The notes below the pieces were generated by a model, which was given only the letters and a program-made list of their open reading frames with translations, had not been told where the DNA came from and searched no databases. From NCBI GenBank assembly GCA_006937955.1, contig SSNP01000025.1:275766-339765 (forward strand): a DNA stretch of 64,000 bases. Reading direction: 5' to 3'. A program made the translations under genes and the position numbers. Positions 1 to 10,600 of this stretch are shown here, in pieces (the stretch's first letter is position 1; every line of letters begins with the position of its first letter). This DNA is from Pachypanchax playfairii (Eukaryota > Chordata > Actinopteri > Cyprinodontiformes > Aplocheilidae).

Positions 1-299
1 TTTTGTAGCGTCTCTGTCTGACAGGCGTCTCTCACATCGCTCACTTTCTGCCTTACAAATTAATTAATCTTAAAACATTGAGGCCAATTACAGTAATCAG
101 TTACCAATCAACTTCCTTTTGTTTTGGTATTGTTGGAGTCCATCTTGGTTTTTTCATTATGCATTTACAGGAAACTAAGATTGAACTTCCATTTTTGTTC
201 ACTGTATTATTTGCTTTATATACTGTATGTTTTTAGTAGAAGAAATAGTACAGACAGCAGAACAATGAAACACTCTGGTCATCATCTATTTCCTGTAAC
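1..299. other. no recognisable feature
   Basis: AT-rich single-copy-looking DNA. The 70-codon open frame at 124-336 runs into the SINE-like repeat and resembles no known protein. Confidence 0.5.
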
Positions 300-311
300 A
301 ACTTCATCCTG

Positions 312-837
312 GGCTGCACGGTGGTGTAGTTGGTAGAGGTGTTATCTTACAGCAAGAAGGTCCTGGGTTCAAATCTGGGACCTTTCTGCATGGAGTTTGT
401 ATGTTTTCCTTGTGCATGTGTGTTTTCTCTACTCTGGTTTCCTTCCACAGTCCAGAAACATGCAAGAAGTTAATTGGCAACTCTAAATTGTCTCGAGGTC
501 AGGGGAAGGGAATCCTGGTCCTCGAGAGCCGCTATCCTACATGTTTTGGTGTTTTCCCTGTTCCAACACAGTTGATTCACCTGATCAGCAGCTCATCGAG
601 CTCTGCAGAAGCCTGTTAATCACCTGCTGATTAAAATCATGTGTGTTGGAACTGGGAAAACACTAAAACATGTAGGATTGCGTCTCTCGAGGACCAGGAT
701 TCCCTACCCCTGCTCTAGGTTGTGTGGTTGTTTTGTCTGTTTATGGACTGGCGACTTGTCCAGAGTGTCCCCTCTCGCCCAAAGACCGCTGGAGATCGAC
801 ACCCGCCCCCTGTGACCTTGAACAGGAAGATGAATTG
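312..837 (+). repeat. tRNA-derived SINE-like element with 12-bp target duplication, interrupted
   Basis: The head carries pol III promoter-like motifs: an A-box-like TGGTGTAGTTGG near 321 and a B-box-like GGTTCAAATC near 366. The body (TTTCTGCATGGAGTTTG, TCCAGAAACATGCA, ACTCTAAATTG, CTGGCGACTTGTCCAG) recurs at other sites in the window. The flanks carry the same 12 bp, AACTTCATCCTG, at 300-311 and 838-849, a clear retroposition target duplication. The element is split by an inserted hAT-like element at 500-712; without it and the duplicated 8 bp the SINE is about 305 bp. I recognise the family as widespread in teleosts but do not assign a name. Confidence 0.85.
500..712. mobile_element. non-autonomous hAT-like foldback element, 213 bp
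   Basis: The ends are inverted repeats of about 29 bp with one mismatch: the left end starts CAGGGGAAGGGAATCC and the right end ends GGATTCCCTACCCCTG. The duplicated 8 bp are CTCGAGGT (492-499) and CTCTAGGT (713-720), 7 of 8 identical. CAGGG termini and 8-bp duplications are hallmarks of hAT transposons. Beyond the ends, most of the element is a large imperfect palindrome (CTACATGTTTTGGTGTTTTC against GAAAACACTAAAACATGTAG). It has no coding capacity, so it must have been moved by a transposase from elsewhere. Confidence 0.85.
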
Positions 838-849
838 AACTTCATCCTG

Positions 850-2516
850 TTCAAAGTTGTGGAAAAGATGAAATTTGTCCCAACTGTTATGAGAGTTGGA
901 CAACTTTAGTAGCACAAATCAACTCGACTTGGGATTTTTTTTGGAAACCCAGCAAATGTAAAAAGAGGAGACGCAAGCTGCACACGAGTTTCTGCTGAAC
1001 CGCCACACTGCCACGCCACTCAGGTAACACTTATATAAAGAAAAGCTGAAAATGTAACAAACGTTTGGTGAATAATGACCGTGAATTCAGAAGGAAGTAT
1101 TTGTGATTTGCTGATCATGAATTTTACTGAAACATTCAGCCAGTGGAAGTTTAAAAACTACTGAATCTAATAGAATGAAGAAACTTTTTACACTTTTGAG
1201 CTTTCTGGTGATCTTTGGGGGAAAAAATCCTAAAAAACCCCAGAAACATTTAAATATGACTTCAAAGTATGTGAACATAAAATACCACCACAGTTTAAAT
1301 ATTTTTCAACAGATACTCTGAAAAAAAAAACATTTTAGTGAAAATCTAGCAGCTAGAAAACAAAAACTGGAGATATGAGTCCACTGAATCTGTGCTGTGA
1401 GTTTGTTTTGTAGAAACTGACAAATTCTATTCTTGTTTGCGTTCATCACCAGTTACGCTCATACATTTTTGGAACAATAATTTGCTTCTTTTTTATCTAG
1501 TGACTGAACAAATGTTGCAAATTAACTGCAAGTGAAGCTCCACCTGTTGGAGTAAAATGATGCTTATACGAAAACTGTGACGAGGTATAATTTATTTTAA
1601 AAAGTTAAATAGCTGCAGTCTGTTAGACGCTGTTGGAAAGTGAGTTTTAAGATATTCGAACTGATTTCTTTTAGCACGCATGAAATGTCCTGAAGCAAAA
1701 GATTGAATATCACTAGAACTATAGTTTTTTTTCTGTACATGATGTTTTCCATCTACATACCATCCATAATTTGGAAAATAAAAAAGGCCTCTGGCACATC
1801 ATAATATTATTTTATAAAAGTGAACATTTACAAATTATCATTTTGTTTCTGAATAACCAGTAAAAAGTAAAAAGTGCAGGTGTTACAAGTAACATGATCA
1901 GGGATGTTCTTCTTGCTCCGAGGCCCATTAAGTTTCAACAGGAAAACACAAAATCAGTTTCCTAAAATTAAAGCAGCTGCCACTAATTAGATTCTGCACA
2001 CCTGCGATGCGCATGTGAAACACCTGACAGGTGTTAAAGTAGAACTACAAAGAAAACATTCCCGCTGATAAACAAGGAAACAAAACCGTGTGCTGCGAAC
2101 AAACATGCAGATTCACAGCTGATGAACGAAACAAGCAGGTGTCATATGTGAAATTTATTTTACCCGATCAACGTGTTGATTGCTTAAAATGTGCAACTGG
2201 CATCAATCAGAGACTCTAAGCAAAAAGATACAATTAATATGCACAAACATAAAAAAACAGAGCTTGACATACATGTAACTTGTTTTGTGTTCAATTTGCA
2301 CCAAAGAGAACTCCAGTGCCTCATCTGTAAGAGATGTGGAAAATGTCAGATAAATTCTGATGTGTGATGTTAAAACATATGATATTACTTTTGTTAACAC
2401 ATCAACATACTTCAAAGAGAAACACAGAGGAAGGCCCATCAGTGTCAAAATGGTGCAACCTCGATCACAACACTGATCTGTTTCTTCGTATTACTGAATC
2501 CAAAATGTATTTTCCT
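850..2516. other. no recognisable feature
   Basis: AT-rich DNA with no supported gene. Small ORFs on both strands (for example 1087-1278 minus, 2203-2448 minus) show no recognisable protein signature. Confidence 0.5.
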
Positions 2517-2554
2517 CACTACCTCCACCAAGGAGGTCATGTTTTCATCGGGGA

Positions 2555-2594
<40 letters not shown>

Positions 2595-2812
2595 TAGCAG
2601 GATAACTCAAAAACTAATGGATGGATTTTGATGAAATTTTCAGGAAAGGTCAGAAATGACCCGAGGAATAATTGATTAGATTTTGGGGGTGATCCGGATT
2701 ACCATCTGGATCCAGGAATTTTTTTAAGGATACGATACAGACATAGTACTTTCTACAATATGTCCACTTGGCGGAGGTCTGCGCTCTCTGAGTGCTTTTC
2801 TAGTTGGTTCAA
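2517..2812 (+). repeat. dispersed repeat with (CTGT)n near its left end
   Basis: It starts CTCCACCAAGGAGGTCATG, runs through a (CTGT) tract (2556-2594), then AAAACTAATGGATGGATTTTG, GGTGATCCGGATTACC and GGCGGAGGTCTGCGCTCTC, and ends GTGCTTTTCTAGTT. I recognise this order of motifs as an interspersed repeat found in many fish genomes. It has no coding capacity. Confidence 0.7.
2556..2594 (+). repeat. (CTGT)n microsatellite
   Basis: About ten tandem CTGT units, inside the dispersed repeat at 2517-2812. Confidence 0.9.
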
Positions 2813-2814
2813 TG

Positions 2815-3070
2815 CAGTGGTGTCCAGTCCAAGCAGGGAAATGTGTAAAACAAGCAGGATAGTGGCCCTCTGGGACCAGGACCAGTCTCAGTAACCAGGA
2901 CCCAGTCCTCCATGTTTCAGATGTTTCCCTAGTTTAATACGCCTGATTTAAACTGATGGCTGATTAAATGGCTTCTGTTGTACTGCAATGCAGTTGTTTA
3001 AATCAGGTTTGTTGATGGTATAAGACATGCAGGACAGTGAGCACCGAGGGCCAAGATTGAAAAGCACTGG
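2815..3070. mobile_element. diverged foldback (hAT-like, non-autonomous) element
   Basis: It shares internal motifs with the elements at 3295 and 24527: CTCCATGTTTCAGATGTTT, CCTGATTTAAACTGATGG, GCTTCTGTTGTACTGCAA, ACATGCAGGACAGTGAGC. The ends are only weakly inverted (CAGTGG against AGCACTGG), and no convincing target duplication is seen. It lies immediately right of another repeat. Confidence 0.6.
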
Positions 3071-3147
3071 TTTAAGTGATACTTCAGTGTTTTAGTTAAA
3101 AGTACCAGACTACAAGTCTGATCAATAAAATGTGTGAAAAGCATTTA

Positions 3148-3622
3148 TTCATCCATCCATCTTCTACAGCTACCTGTTCCTTTGCCTGGTCACAGGAAGC
3201 TGGTACCCGTCTGCAGATGAGTCATTGAGAAAGAGGCGGGGCTATGTTCTGGATACTCACACCTGCGGCCAATTTAGACTCACCAGTAAACTTAGTGTTT
3301 CTCAGTTCCAGTCCTGCATGTCTTATGTTTTCCTGCCTCATCACACCTGATTTCAATATATGACTGATTAACAAGCTTCTGTTGAACTGCAGTCATGTGG
3401 ATCAGGAGTTTTGAAGCAGGAAAACATCTAAATCATGCAGGACAGTGAATCCCGAGGACAGGAACTGAGAAACACGGATTAACCTAACAAGAAGGTTTTT
3501 GGTCAGAAGAAACTCTGACGCACAAGGAGAACTTGCAAACTCTGTGTGTCCAGCTGGATGTCAAACCTGCAACCTTTGTGCTGCAAGGCACCAGGACCAA
3601 CCAACAGCACCACCTTGCAGCC
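3148..3622 (-). repeat. SINE-like element, minus orientation, interrupted by a foldback element
   Basis: Read on the minus strand, it starts with the same head as the copy at 312 (GGCTGCAAGGTGGTGCTGTTGG at 3622 downwards) and ends in a short (ATGG) tail, seen here as CATCCATCCATC at 3149. Its middle is interrupted at about 3295-3475. The tail includes AATTTAGACTCACC, the reverse of the family's GGTGACTCTAAATT. Confidence 0.75.
3295..3475. mobile_element. foldback element inside a SINE-like copy
   Basis: It has perfect 15-bp inverted ends, GTGTTTCTCAGTTCC (3295-3309) and GGAACTGAGAAACAC (3461-3475). The interior has the family motifs TCCTGCATGTCTTATG and ATCATGCAGGACAGTG in inverted arrangement. 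Flanking octamers TAAACTTA and TTAACCTA (offset by 3 bp) match 6 of 8 and may be a decayed target duplication. It is related to the copies at 2815 and 24527. Confidence 0.75.
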
Positions 3623-5736
3623 ATTTTGGTATATGTTCCGATGACTTTCATTAGCATAAAAGCAACATGTACATATTGTAGCTGAGCAGCTGAAAACTGA
3701 GTCAAGTGTGCATGACGCTTTTCATCACATATTCGACTTCCCACCAGATAACTTATTACAATATTTTATATGTATGTATTCATTTTAAGTTGATTCACCC
3801 TCTGTACATTATATATTATGTGATTCTTGTGAAGATGAATATATTTTCAGTCTTTCTGAAACTGAAGAAAAATCTCTATTTGCTTCTCTAATAAAAGCTG
3901 TGTGTCATAAAAATGAAAACCTGGATGCAGTGCACCTGTTTGTTGACCATAAAATTGACTTTCTTGTCTTTCTAATGTGATCAATTACACTTATTTAAAA
4001 AGGTGCCCATCCTGCACGCCTTTAATCTTATGCCTTTAATAAATGTTCTTATTTCACTCATTACATACATTTTTTGATATTTCAACAAATCATTGGATTC
4101 TATAGAATTCATTGCAGAGAAGTGAACAGATTTTCACTTTCAAATAAAAAAATCTAAAAAAAAAAACAAAGAAAGCTTTTTGTTTTTCATCCTTTGTGTT
4201 TTGACTGCAGTAACTTTCTCTATTTTATTTTGATGCAAAATGTTAATACTTAAACTGCAAGTGTCTGTACAAGCACAGGATTTGTCTTAATTAAATGTTT
4301 AACACAGATTTATTTTCTTGTTGAATAGAATTACAGCAATGCATTTTGTATTTTTTTTATCATGAAGTTACATATGAATTTTGTGTTTTTATTTAATGAA
4401 GATAAAAAAACAAACGAGAAAAAGCCTGATGAAAACACATGAAAGTAAATTAAAATGAAAATATCATCTGTGCAGGCACCCACAGCAAATTAATCATAAA
4501 TTGAAATGATTTATTTCTTGTTGAACACACACTTTTTAAAGTGCACACATCCATTCCTTTATTACAACTCACATAAGCCCAGAAGCAATTAAAAAACAAG
4601 TGTGTGACTTACCAGCAAACATGAAAATAAACATGATGTATGTTAATAAACTGACAGTTTTACTTAGCTTGTCAGTCACAGTGATTGATAATGACTAGTA
4701 ACACTGCAACCCCTGCTGGGATGTCACTCAGACACACTGAAACATGGTGAAACATGGTTGGTGGTTTTGGTAGCTGGCTGAGCCCAGCTGCAGATGAGAG
4801 ATGAAAACAAACCTCCTCTCTGCAGTCCAACTCTGTCAGGAGTTCCTTCTCTGTATGGAAAAGGGAAGCTGCTGAGGTGAGTTTCAGCGAGGCACAAAAC
4901 ATCAGCAGCTATAAAAACAAAGCCCCAAAGGTGGAAACATTACAAAGTTTGTCATTTTTCTCTTACAGAACTGATGTGACCTTCCCCGAGTCCTGACTGA
5001 TAAGCCATCATACAAGCCAGTCCCTGAGATGTGGACAACAACAGGAAGTTCTACATCTGCCAAAAAGAAGTGCACATTCACTGGTCAGTGTGTAAGAGGA
5101 AGGGTGAGTTATAAATGTGATTTACTGACATCTGGGGTTCACACGAGCAGCTACAAAAAACAAACACATTGTGAATTTGTGTCCACGGTGGAAACTTTAC
5201 AGGGCTGTAGAAAAGTCCTGAGTCGTCCCTCTTTTCTTTAGATTCTGCTTCCAATGATTTACATTTTGTTGTGCTGGTTCTCGATTGATAGTTCTTCTGA
5301 CTTTCTTAAGGTATTTCAAAGTCTTTCTTTGGACTTTGGCTGCTTTTTCTGCCAGACATTTTACAGATGAATGTTTTTGTTTCATTTAACTCTGACCTAT
5401 AAATCATTAAGGCATAAAATTCTATTAGTAGTTAGATGCATCACATGACTAATCAGATTTTTAAGAACCTTGTCACCAGCAGTCTGTCACCAAATAGAAT
5501 GTGTTTCTTCTTTTTCTTTAACTGAGTCTACTGAAAGTTTTAAAACAGTTTGACATGGATTAAACTAACAAGAGGAAACAAAGAGTTGCCACACATGTTC
5601 AACTGAAAGATGATGCATCCATCAGATGCTTAATAAATATTTCTCTGTTCCCCCCTTATTTTTAAATAAATGACTTTTACTTACTGTTCATCAGGAATTA
5701 AACCTCCTTTTCTTGTTCACCACTTGCCAATTTTTC
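3623..5736. other. no supported gene; AT-rich upstream DNA
   Basis: No exon, repeat or RNA is recognisable. Short ORFs here (for example 4672-4902 minus, 5029-5241 plus) have no known motif. Confidence 0.5.
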
Positions 5737-5934
5737 AGTAAATGGCATGTATTTGTATAGCTTTATCCTACAACCCCCAAAGCACTTCACACTACAGTAT
5801 GTCATTCATGATGATGAACTACACATGTTGTAGCCACAGCTGTCCTGGGACACACACTGACAGAGGTGAGGCTGTTTTGGCAGAGCGGGGATTCGAACCA
5901 GCGACCTTCCGGTTACCACCTGAGCCATGCATAC
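5737..5934 (+). repeat. dispersed teleost repeat (family B), with tRNA-like end
   Basis: It begins GGCATGTATTTGTATAGC, then AAAGCACTTCACACTACAG, and ends GGGGATTCGAACCAGCGACC, TTCCGGTTACCACCTGAGCC. The last part resembles the reverse complement of a tRNA head (a GATTCGAACC B-box reversed). A second copy lies at about 12800-13020. Confidence 0.65.
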
Positions 5935-6739
5935 GCAAAAAAAAAAGCTGTCACAGCCAGATGCAAGGCCTGGACAGAGAACGAGGGGAAAAGCTGCCAA
6001 AGTTAAAGGAAACATTTAGAAAAGACCTTCAGAAAGTCTGGAGGAATATTTGATCAATAACACTTTAAAAGATTAAAACGAAAATTGGCTTCTGTAAAAA
6101 TGAAAACAAATGTGTTTGCTTTCAAACATTTGCACATACTGGGTGCCTTGGGTGTATAATTTCCATCTTAAATTAAAAATCTCTGAGGCACTACATGTTG
6201 AAGCATCCCTCCTCAAGGACCTCTCAAGTAATGCCAGTGCGCTAAATGTTGACTGTGGACCCACCATGCAGCCCTGAGAACGCTGGTCTGCTCTGTGTGT
6301 CCCTGTGGGCTGAGGTGGGACTTCTTTATTTGCATAAGTAAGCGCCATCACCTCGCTGCTGTCTGGGATTTATTGCCTGGGAGCTTAAAGTTTTCTCTCT
6401 CTCTCTTTCTATCTCTCTCTCTCTTTGGGAAAAGAAGTAGGACACCCTGTGTGTTTGTGTTAGAGGGAAAGAGACTGAAGGAAAGATAATTTGGGTACAA
6501 AGAGTGCAGCAACAGAAACTCAAGGTTTCCTGCCATGGACTAAAAGGGTGAAATCCTCCTCCCAAGCGCCACCTGCATGCAAAGGGCGCAGATATGGCGT
6601 GACACGGTCAGTTGTGCCAGAACTGACTTCACCAGGCGTTTTGTTTTTCTCCCGAGTCAAATAACCAATTCTTCAACGCGGCAAAATTTCCAGAGATTCT
6701 TCTACAAGAGCTCATACAGGTGACGACTGGTCCCAACTT
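5935..6739. other. proximal upstream region, (CT)n tract only
   Basis: It holds a pyrimidine tract, (CT)n, at 6394-6425. ORFs crossing this tract are artefacts of the repeat. Distal promoter elements could lie here but none is recognisable by eye. Confidence 0.45.
6394..6425 (+). repeat. (CT)n tract
   Basis: Imperfect CT dinucleotide repeat about 350 bp upstream of the CpG-rich block. Confidence 0.85.
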
Positions 6740-7313
6740 CACTGCACCGCCTGTAATGAGTGCGTTTTGTCCAGAGGGAGCGCGCAGCGTGAGAGCCGCC
6801 GCTCCACTTCAGACGTGACATTCCGCTGCGCCGCTCTGGATATGTGGCCACATAAATGACGCATCTGCGCCTTTAGCTGTTTTCCATCAGCCTTTTGGGG
6901 AGTCACGCAAGAGTGCTGCGTTTTCTGACAAGTTTCCGTGCCGGTTGATGTGTTCATCATGTCCGTCCGGGTTAACTTGCGCTTTTCTGTGTAGGCGCAC
7001 AGAAGAGCCGCGCAAGTCGGTGCAGAAGTTGCCTGGGAATAACAATAAGAGGAGCGCGCGTAGCAGAGAGGACGAAAAACAGAAGTGACAGCGGCGTTCA
7101 CGGAGTGTTGAGCGGCTGAATTTACTACCAGCATCATCAGCATCTCTGTGCAAGGAATAAAAACTGCGGGGGACTGCTGCTGCCCACTCCCCTTCATCCA
7201 CACACTTCTTTTTTTGCCAGCCACTGAATTTCAGCTCCTGAAACCACAGCTGCGTAAACTTGGCCAGATTTGGTGACACTGTCGCCTGTGCGCGTGTGTG
7301 TTGAGCAGCTTGG

Positions 7314-7387
7314 ATGGATATGGGGCTAATTGAGGTAATCTAAAACGCAAAAAGATGGGATTACTTTCAGTCCCCCTCCTGTTCTAA
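7314..7387 (+). other. two further very short upstream ORFs
   Basis: ATG at 7314 opens a 9-codon frame (MDMGLIEVI) ending at 7343. ATG at 7355 opens a 10-codon frame (MGLLSVPLLF) ending at 7387. With the 7395 uORF they form a series of three before the main start. Whether they are transcribed depends on the unknown start site. Confidence 0.3.
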
Positions 7388-7394
7388 CCTCAAA

Positions 7395-7466
7395 ATGGAT
7401 GCCTACGACCGGCTTTGGGGACGCCACTGGATAAGCCACTCTAACGCTGATCTGCTTCTCATCTGA
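7395..7466 (+). other. upstream ORF in 5' leader of the tafa5-like gene, 23 codons
   Basis: An ATG in a strong context (CAAAATGG: A at -3, G at +4) opens a 23-codon frame (MDAYDRLWGRHW...) ending in TGA about 50 bp before the tafa5-like start. If the leader begins upstream, ribosomes would meet this ATG first, which would reduce or regulate translation of the main ORF. Its presence in the mRNA is inferred. Confidence 0.4.
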
Positions 7467-7517
7467 GCTGAACAAGCGTTTAAAGTTTGGATAAATCTAA
7501 ACGACTGAAGGTGTAGG

Positions 7518-7614
7518 ATGCAGTCTGGGGCGAAGACGCTCTCGGCAGGTGGAGGTGCGTCACTCTGCTGCCTACTTCTCCTCTGGCTCATCTACTCGCA
7601 GCTGCTCAGAGAGG
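7518..7614 (+). CDS. tafa5: tafa5-like coding exon 1: start codon and signal peptide
   Basis: This exon encodes 32 residues plus one base. It begins MQSGAKTLSAGGG and continues through a hydrophobic core at residues 16-26 (LCCLLLLWLIY) to SQLLRE. That layout fits a secretory signal peptide and resembles the human short-isoform start (MQ..., ALCC, AQFLKEG). The start is chosen because it precedes the hydrophobic core in the frame that splices correctly; it has A at -3. The donor is GAG G|GTAAGG, leaving phase 1, and joins exon 2 to make REGQLAVGTCE, the same junction as human KEGQLAAGTCE. A (CAG)7 run lies 32 bp into the intron. Confidence 0.9.
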
Positions 7615-7646
7615 GTAAGGACGCTTACAGCTATTTATTACTTTGC

Positions 7647-7667
7647 CAGCAGCAGCAGCAGCAGCAG
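7647..7667 (+). repeat. (CAG)7 at the start of intron 1
   Basis: Seven uninterrupted CAG units lie 32 bp after the exon 1 donor. They are intronic, so no polyglutamine is encoded. Confidence 0.9.
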
Positions 7668-10600
7668 CATTGTCTCTGAGGGCTTATTGGGATGCAGCTG
7701 CACACAGTGTGGTCAGATCCTTTGATCCTGAATAAAAATCCTATCAGTAGCCTACAGAGTAAAAAACCCTTACAGAGACCTGGAATGCGTTTATAATTAT
7801 AACAAGTCTATTTATAGCGACCTTGTTGAACCATGTGACATTTTTGCAGTTTGATTTATCTGTTGTGTCCCTGAATGGGCCAAACAGCTTGAAATCCCCA
7901 CATAGTTTAAACTTTAATCTGTTTTCATTGACAGGAAACTAATTGAAAGTTACTTTAAATAGCTCGCAGCTATTAGATGTACCCTCTAATTTTCCCAATC
8001 TGTAACTGTATTATTTATCAGGCTCTCAGCCACCAGTGAGAATAATAACTTGATGTATCTATAATTGAGCTTCAGGTGAAAAAAGCAACAGAGTGTAATG
8101 GTGGTAATTCCTGCAGCAGATAGAGAGAGGCCTCATTTCTGTCCTCAGAATGTTAGAGTCAACTGAAGACTGTGTCTCTGCTGAGTTTTACATCTAATGC
8201 TACAATTACATCTTTATTCTGATGCAGACCAGGAAGCAACAACTCATCTCCTTGTTGTCCATGACAAAATATTCCCAAAGACCAGACTGAGAGTGCTGGA
8301 ATTTGTTGGGGGATGTTACACACTGAGTTTGCAGATTAGATCTTTTAATCAAGCATTGGCCAGCAGCATAATTACCACTGTGGAGGAGGGATAGTGCCTA
8401 CATTAACGTCTTTGGCAGCTTGCTGGGAACAAAACTAGACACCAGTGTGAAAAAACTGCCTATATATTTAATCTTTCATGTTTTCTCTCCAAACCCTGTT
8501 TCTTACTGGCACTGAACTGCTTTCATATCATCGGAGGAGCCGTGACATCCCTCCCCTTCCCTTTAACCATTTCTTATTGATTCAGTGTTGTCTGAAAATG
8601 ATCTTATTAGTGCTTTATGTACAAATTGTTCAATCAATCTCCTTTGAACTTTTCTGCTGTTGATAAAATATGAGTAAATAGAGAGTCAAACTCCTGGAAT
8701 TTCTCTGCGTGAGGATGTTTTTATCTTTCTAATTCTGAGCAGAATTTTTAAATGAAATAATTAATTTGTTCTTGCAACCTTCAAAATCTGAAAATTTGCC
8801 TTTGAAGTTTGATGCTTTCACCAGTCAGTGAGTTTGAAAAAGCACTTCTGTCCATCACAGCTTTCCTGCCATTTCATTTCCGTGTGTAAGACTGAGTGGT
8901 GTGTATTTATCAGCACACACACTCCACTGATGCACCCAAGGCACCTTTCAGTTTCTCTGACCCAGAGGCCACATCCAGTGTTTGTAAATTGGTGGGCAGA
9001 GAGGCTGTGCAGCCTCTACAATCTCCATAGCTCATCTGTCATGAAGGCAGGGACAGAAAATCAAAGCACAGCACCTTCAATCTGCACATGCCTTTTGGTT
9101 GCAGCTCCGGGATGAATGATACGTCAGCTGCTCACACCGCTGCCCCTTTATTTAAAGAATAATTTAGAAACGTCTGTATTTGTGAATTGGATCACGTTAG
9201 AGTTCAGTGGTGTTATTACAGAGCAGCAGCAACCCATAAAATGTGAGCTGATTAAAAAAAGGACCACGAATGAATTCTTTTCCTCATCTGACTCAAACTT
9301 TTTTGTTTTATCCTCTATTTTTCAACATTATATTAAAAGTGTTTCAAAGAATTTTTTAACCACTAAAATCAGCTGAAGAATTTAATCTATTTAACATATT
9401 TTAAAACATATGTTAGTTTAACTTTTATGTTTTTTTAGTCTGACTTTAATCTAGTGTAACTATTTTAAGTCAAATATCAGCCAGAAACCTGTAAGAATGT
9501 GAACAGTCTTGGACAGAACAGCACATGAAAGAGTCTTTATGTCCATGTGCAAACTTTACTGAAAAAACAAACTAATTGCCAAATATCATGTCACTCATTT
9601 TGAAATGTGGACTGAAACTGTTAAAAATAATAAAGTTTGAGCTTCTTTGCTGATAACATTGTTTTTAAAGGGGACATTAAATCAAAATGCTGCATTTGGT
9701 GTCTTTAAACCACCACCAGCTGTAAAATTATACAGAAAAAAAACAAACTCAGCCTTAAGACTTAGTTTTGGTTTCAAGAGTTTCATTTATATTTGCACTT
9801 TAATGGACTAAAATGTGTGAAACTCTCAATTTAGAGTTGGAAAAAAGTAAATGTCAGCCTTTTCTTCTTTATTTGTTCCTAATTTCAACTTCGAATCATG
9901 CTGAAATCGATGTGTAGAAGAAAAACTCTATTGTGTTACATTTTTGCTCTTACCAGCAAATTTTCACCAGCAGTTCAATTAACATCAGAAAAAAAAAATC
10001 TAAAAATGCACTACCCGTGTTTTCTTTAATGTTTTATACTCCAACTTGCTGCCTTTAAGTTTTAGCCCCGTCAGAAGTTCACATCTTTCACTGAATGCAC
10101 CATCAGCTTTTGGATCAGCATCACTTCATCATTTGATCTCGCTATTTGGAGTTTAATGTGTGACTTGCAGCAACATCATGACCAGTTGGAAGCTGCTTCT
10201 GGAATCACTAACATTAGATCATTTTTACAACATATTTAAAGCCAATTTTCATACACTGACTTTTAAATTCTTCCCAGACGTTTGTGTTAGATGTAATGTC
10301 TGTGTGAAGTCTTTCTTCTTATGATAGGATCAATTTAAACTGGGCAGAACTTTACTCAGTTGTTTTTGTTTTAAATAAATGCGTTTTTGAAATAAACTTG
10401 ACTTGATATCATAATTCTAAAGAGCTGCAAAGATTTTTACCTGCAGTATTTATGTACCACTGCATTAGGTCACATGTTTAGGGATTTGAAAACTTAAAAC
10501 AGCAGTAATGTGGACCTTAAAAGCTCGACTGATCTCAGTGGTCGTCATAAATCTTTGAGAGTTGGTAGTTCTTGAAATGCGTCACACCTGTTTTCTACCT

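Larger units (their letters stand above)
6740..7517 (+). promoter_or_regulatory. tafa5: CpG-rich promoter and 5' UTR region of the tafa5-like gene
   Basis: This stretch has far more CG dinucleotides and higher GC than its surroundings, especially 6760-7110 (for example GAGCGCGCAG, GCCGCGCAAG, GGAGCGCGCG). It sits directly upstream of coding exon 1. CpG-rich DNA at the 5' end of a vertebrate gene normally marks the promoter. Overlapping ORFs of 161 and 130 codons on the minus strand are side effects of the GC content and look like no protein I know. No clear TATA box is seen, and the exact transcription start cannot be placed. Confidence 0.6.

Noticed and set aside
320..380. A tRNA gene (A-box and B-box present)
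   Set aside because: The flanking sequence does not fold as a complete tRNA, and the same body recurs at many sites, so it is the tRNA-derived head of a SINE-like repeat.
2517..3622. CRISPR-like or regularly spaced repeats
   Set aside because: The recurrent motifs are separate transposable element copies with irregular spacing in a eukaryotic genome.
6739..7279. Minus-strand ORFs of 161 and 130 codons
   Set aside because: They overlap the CpG-rich leader of the tafa5-like gene, have no recognisable domain, and are explained by GC-rich composition with few stop triplets.
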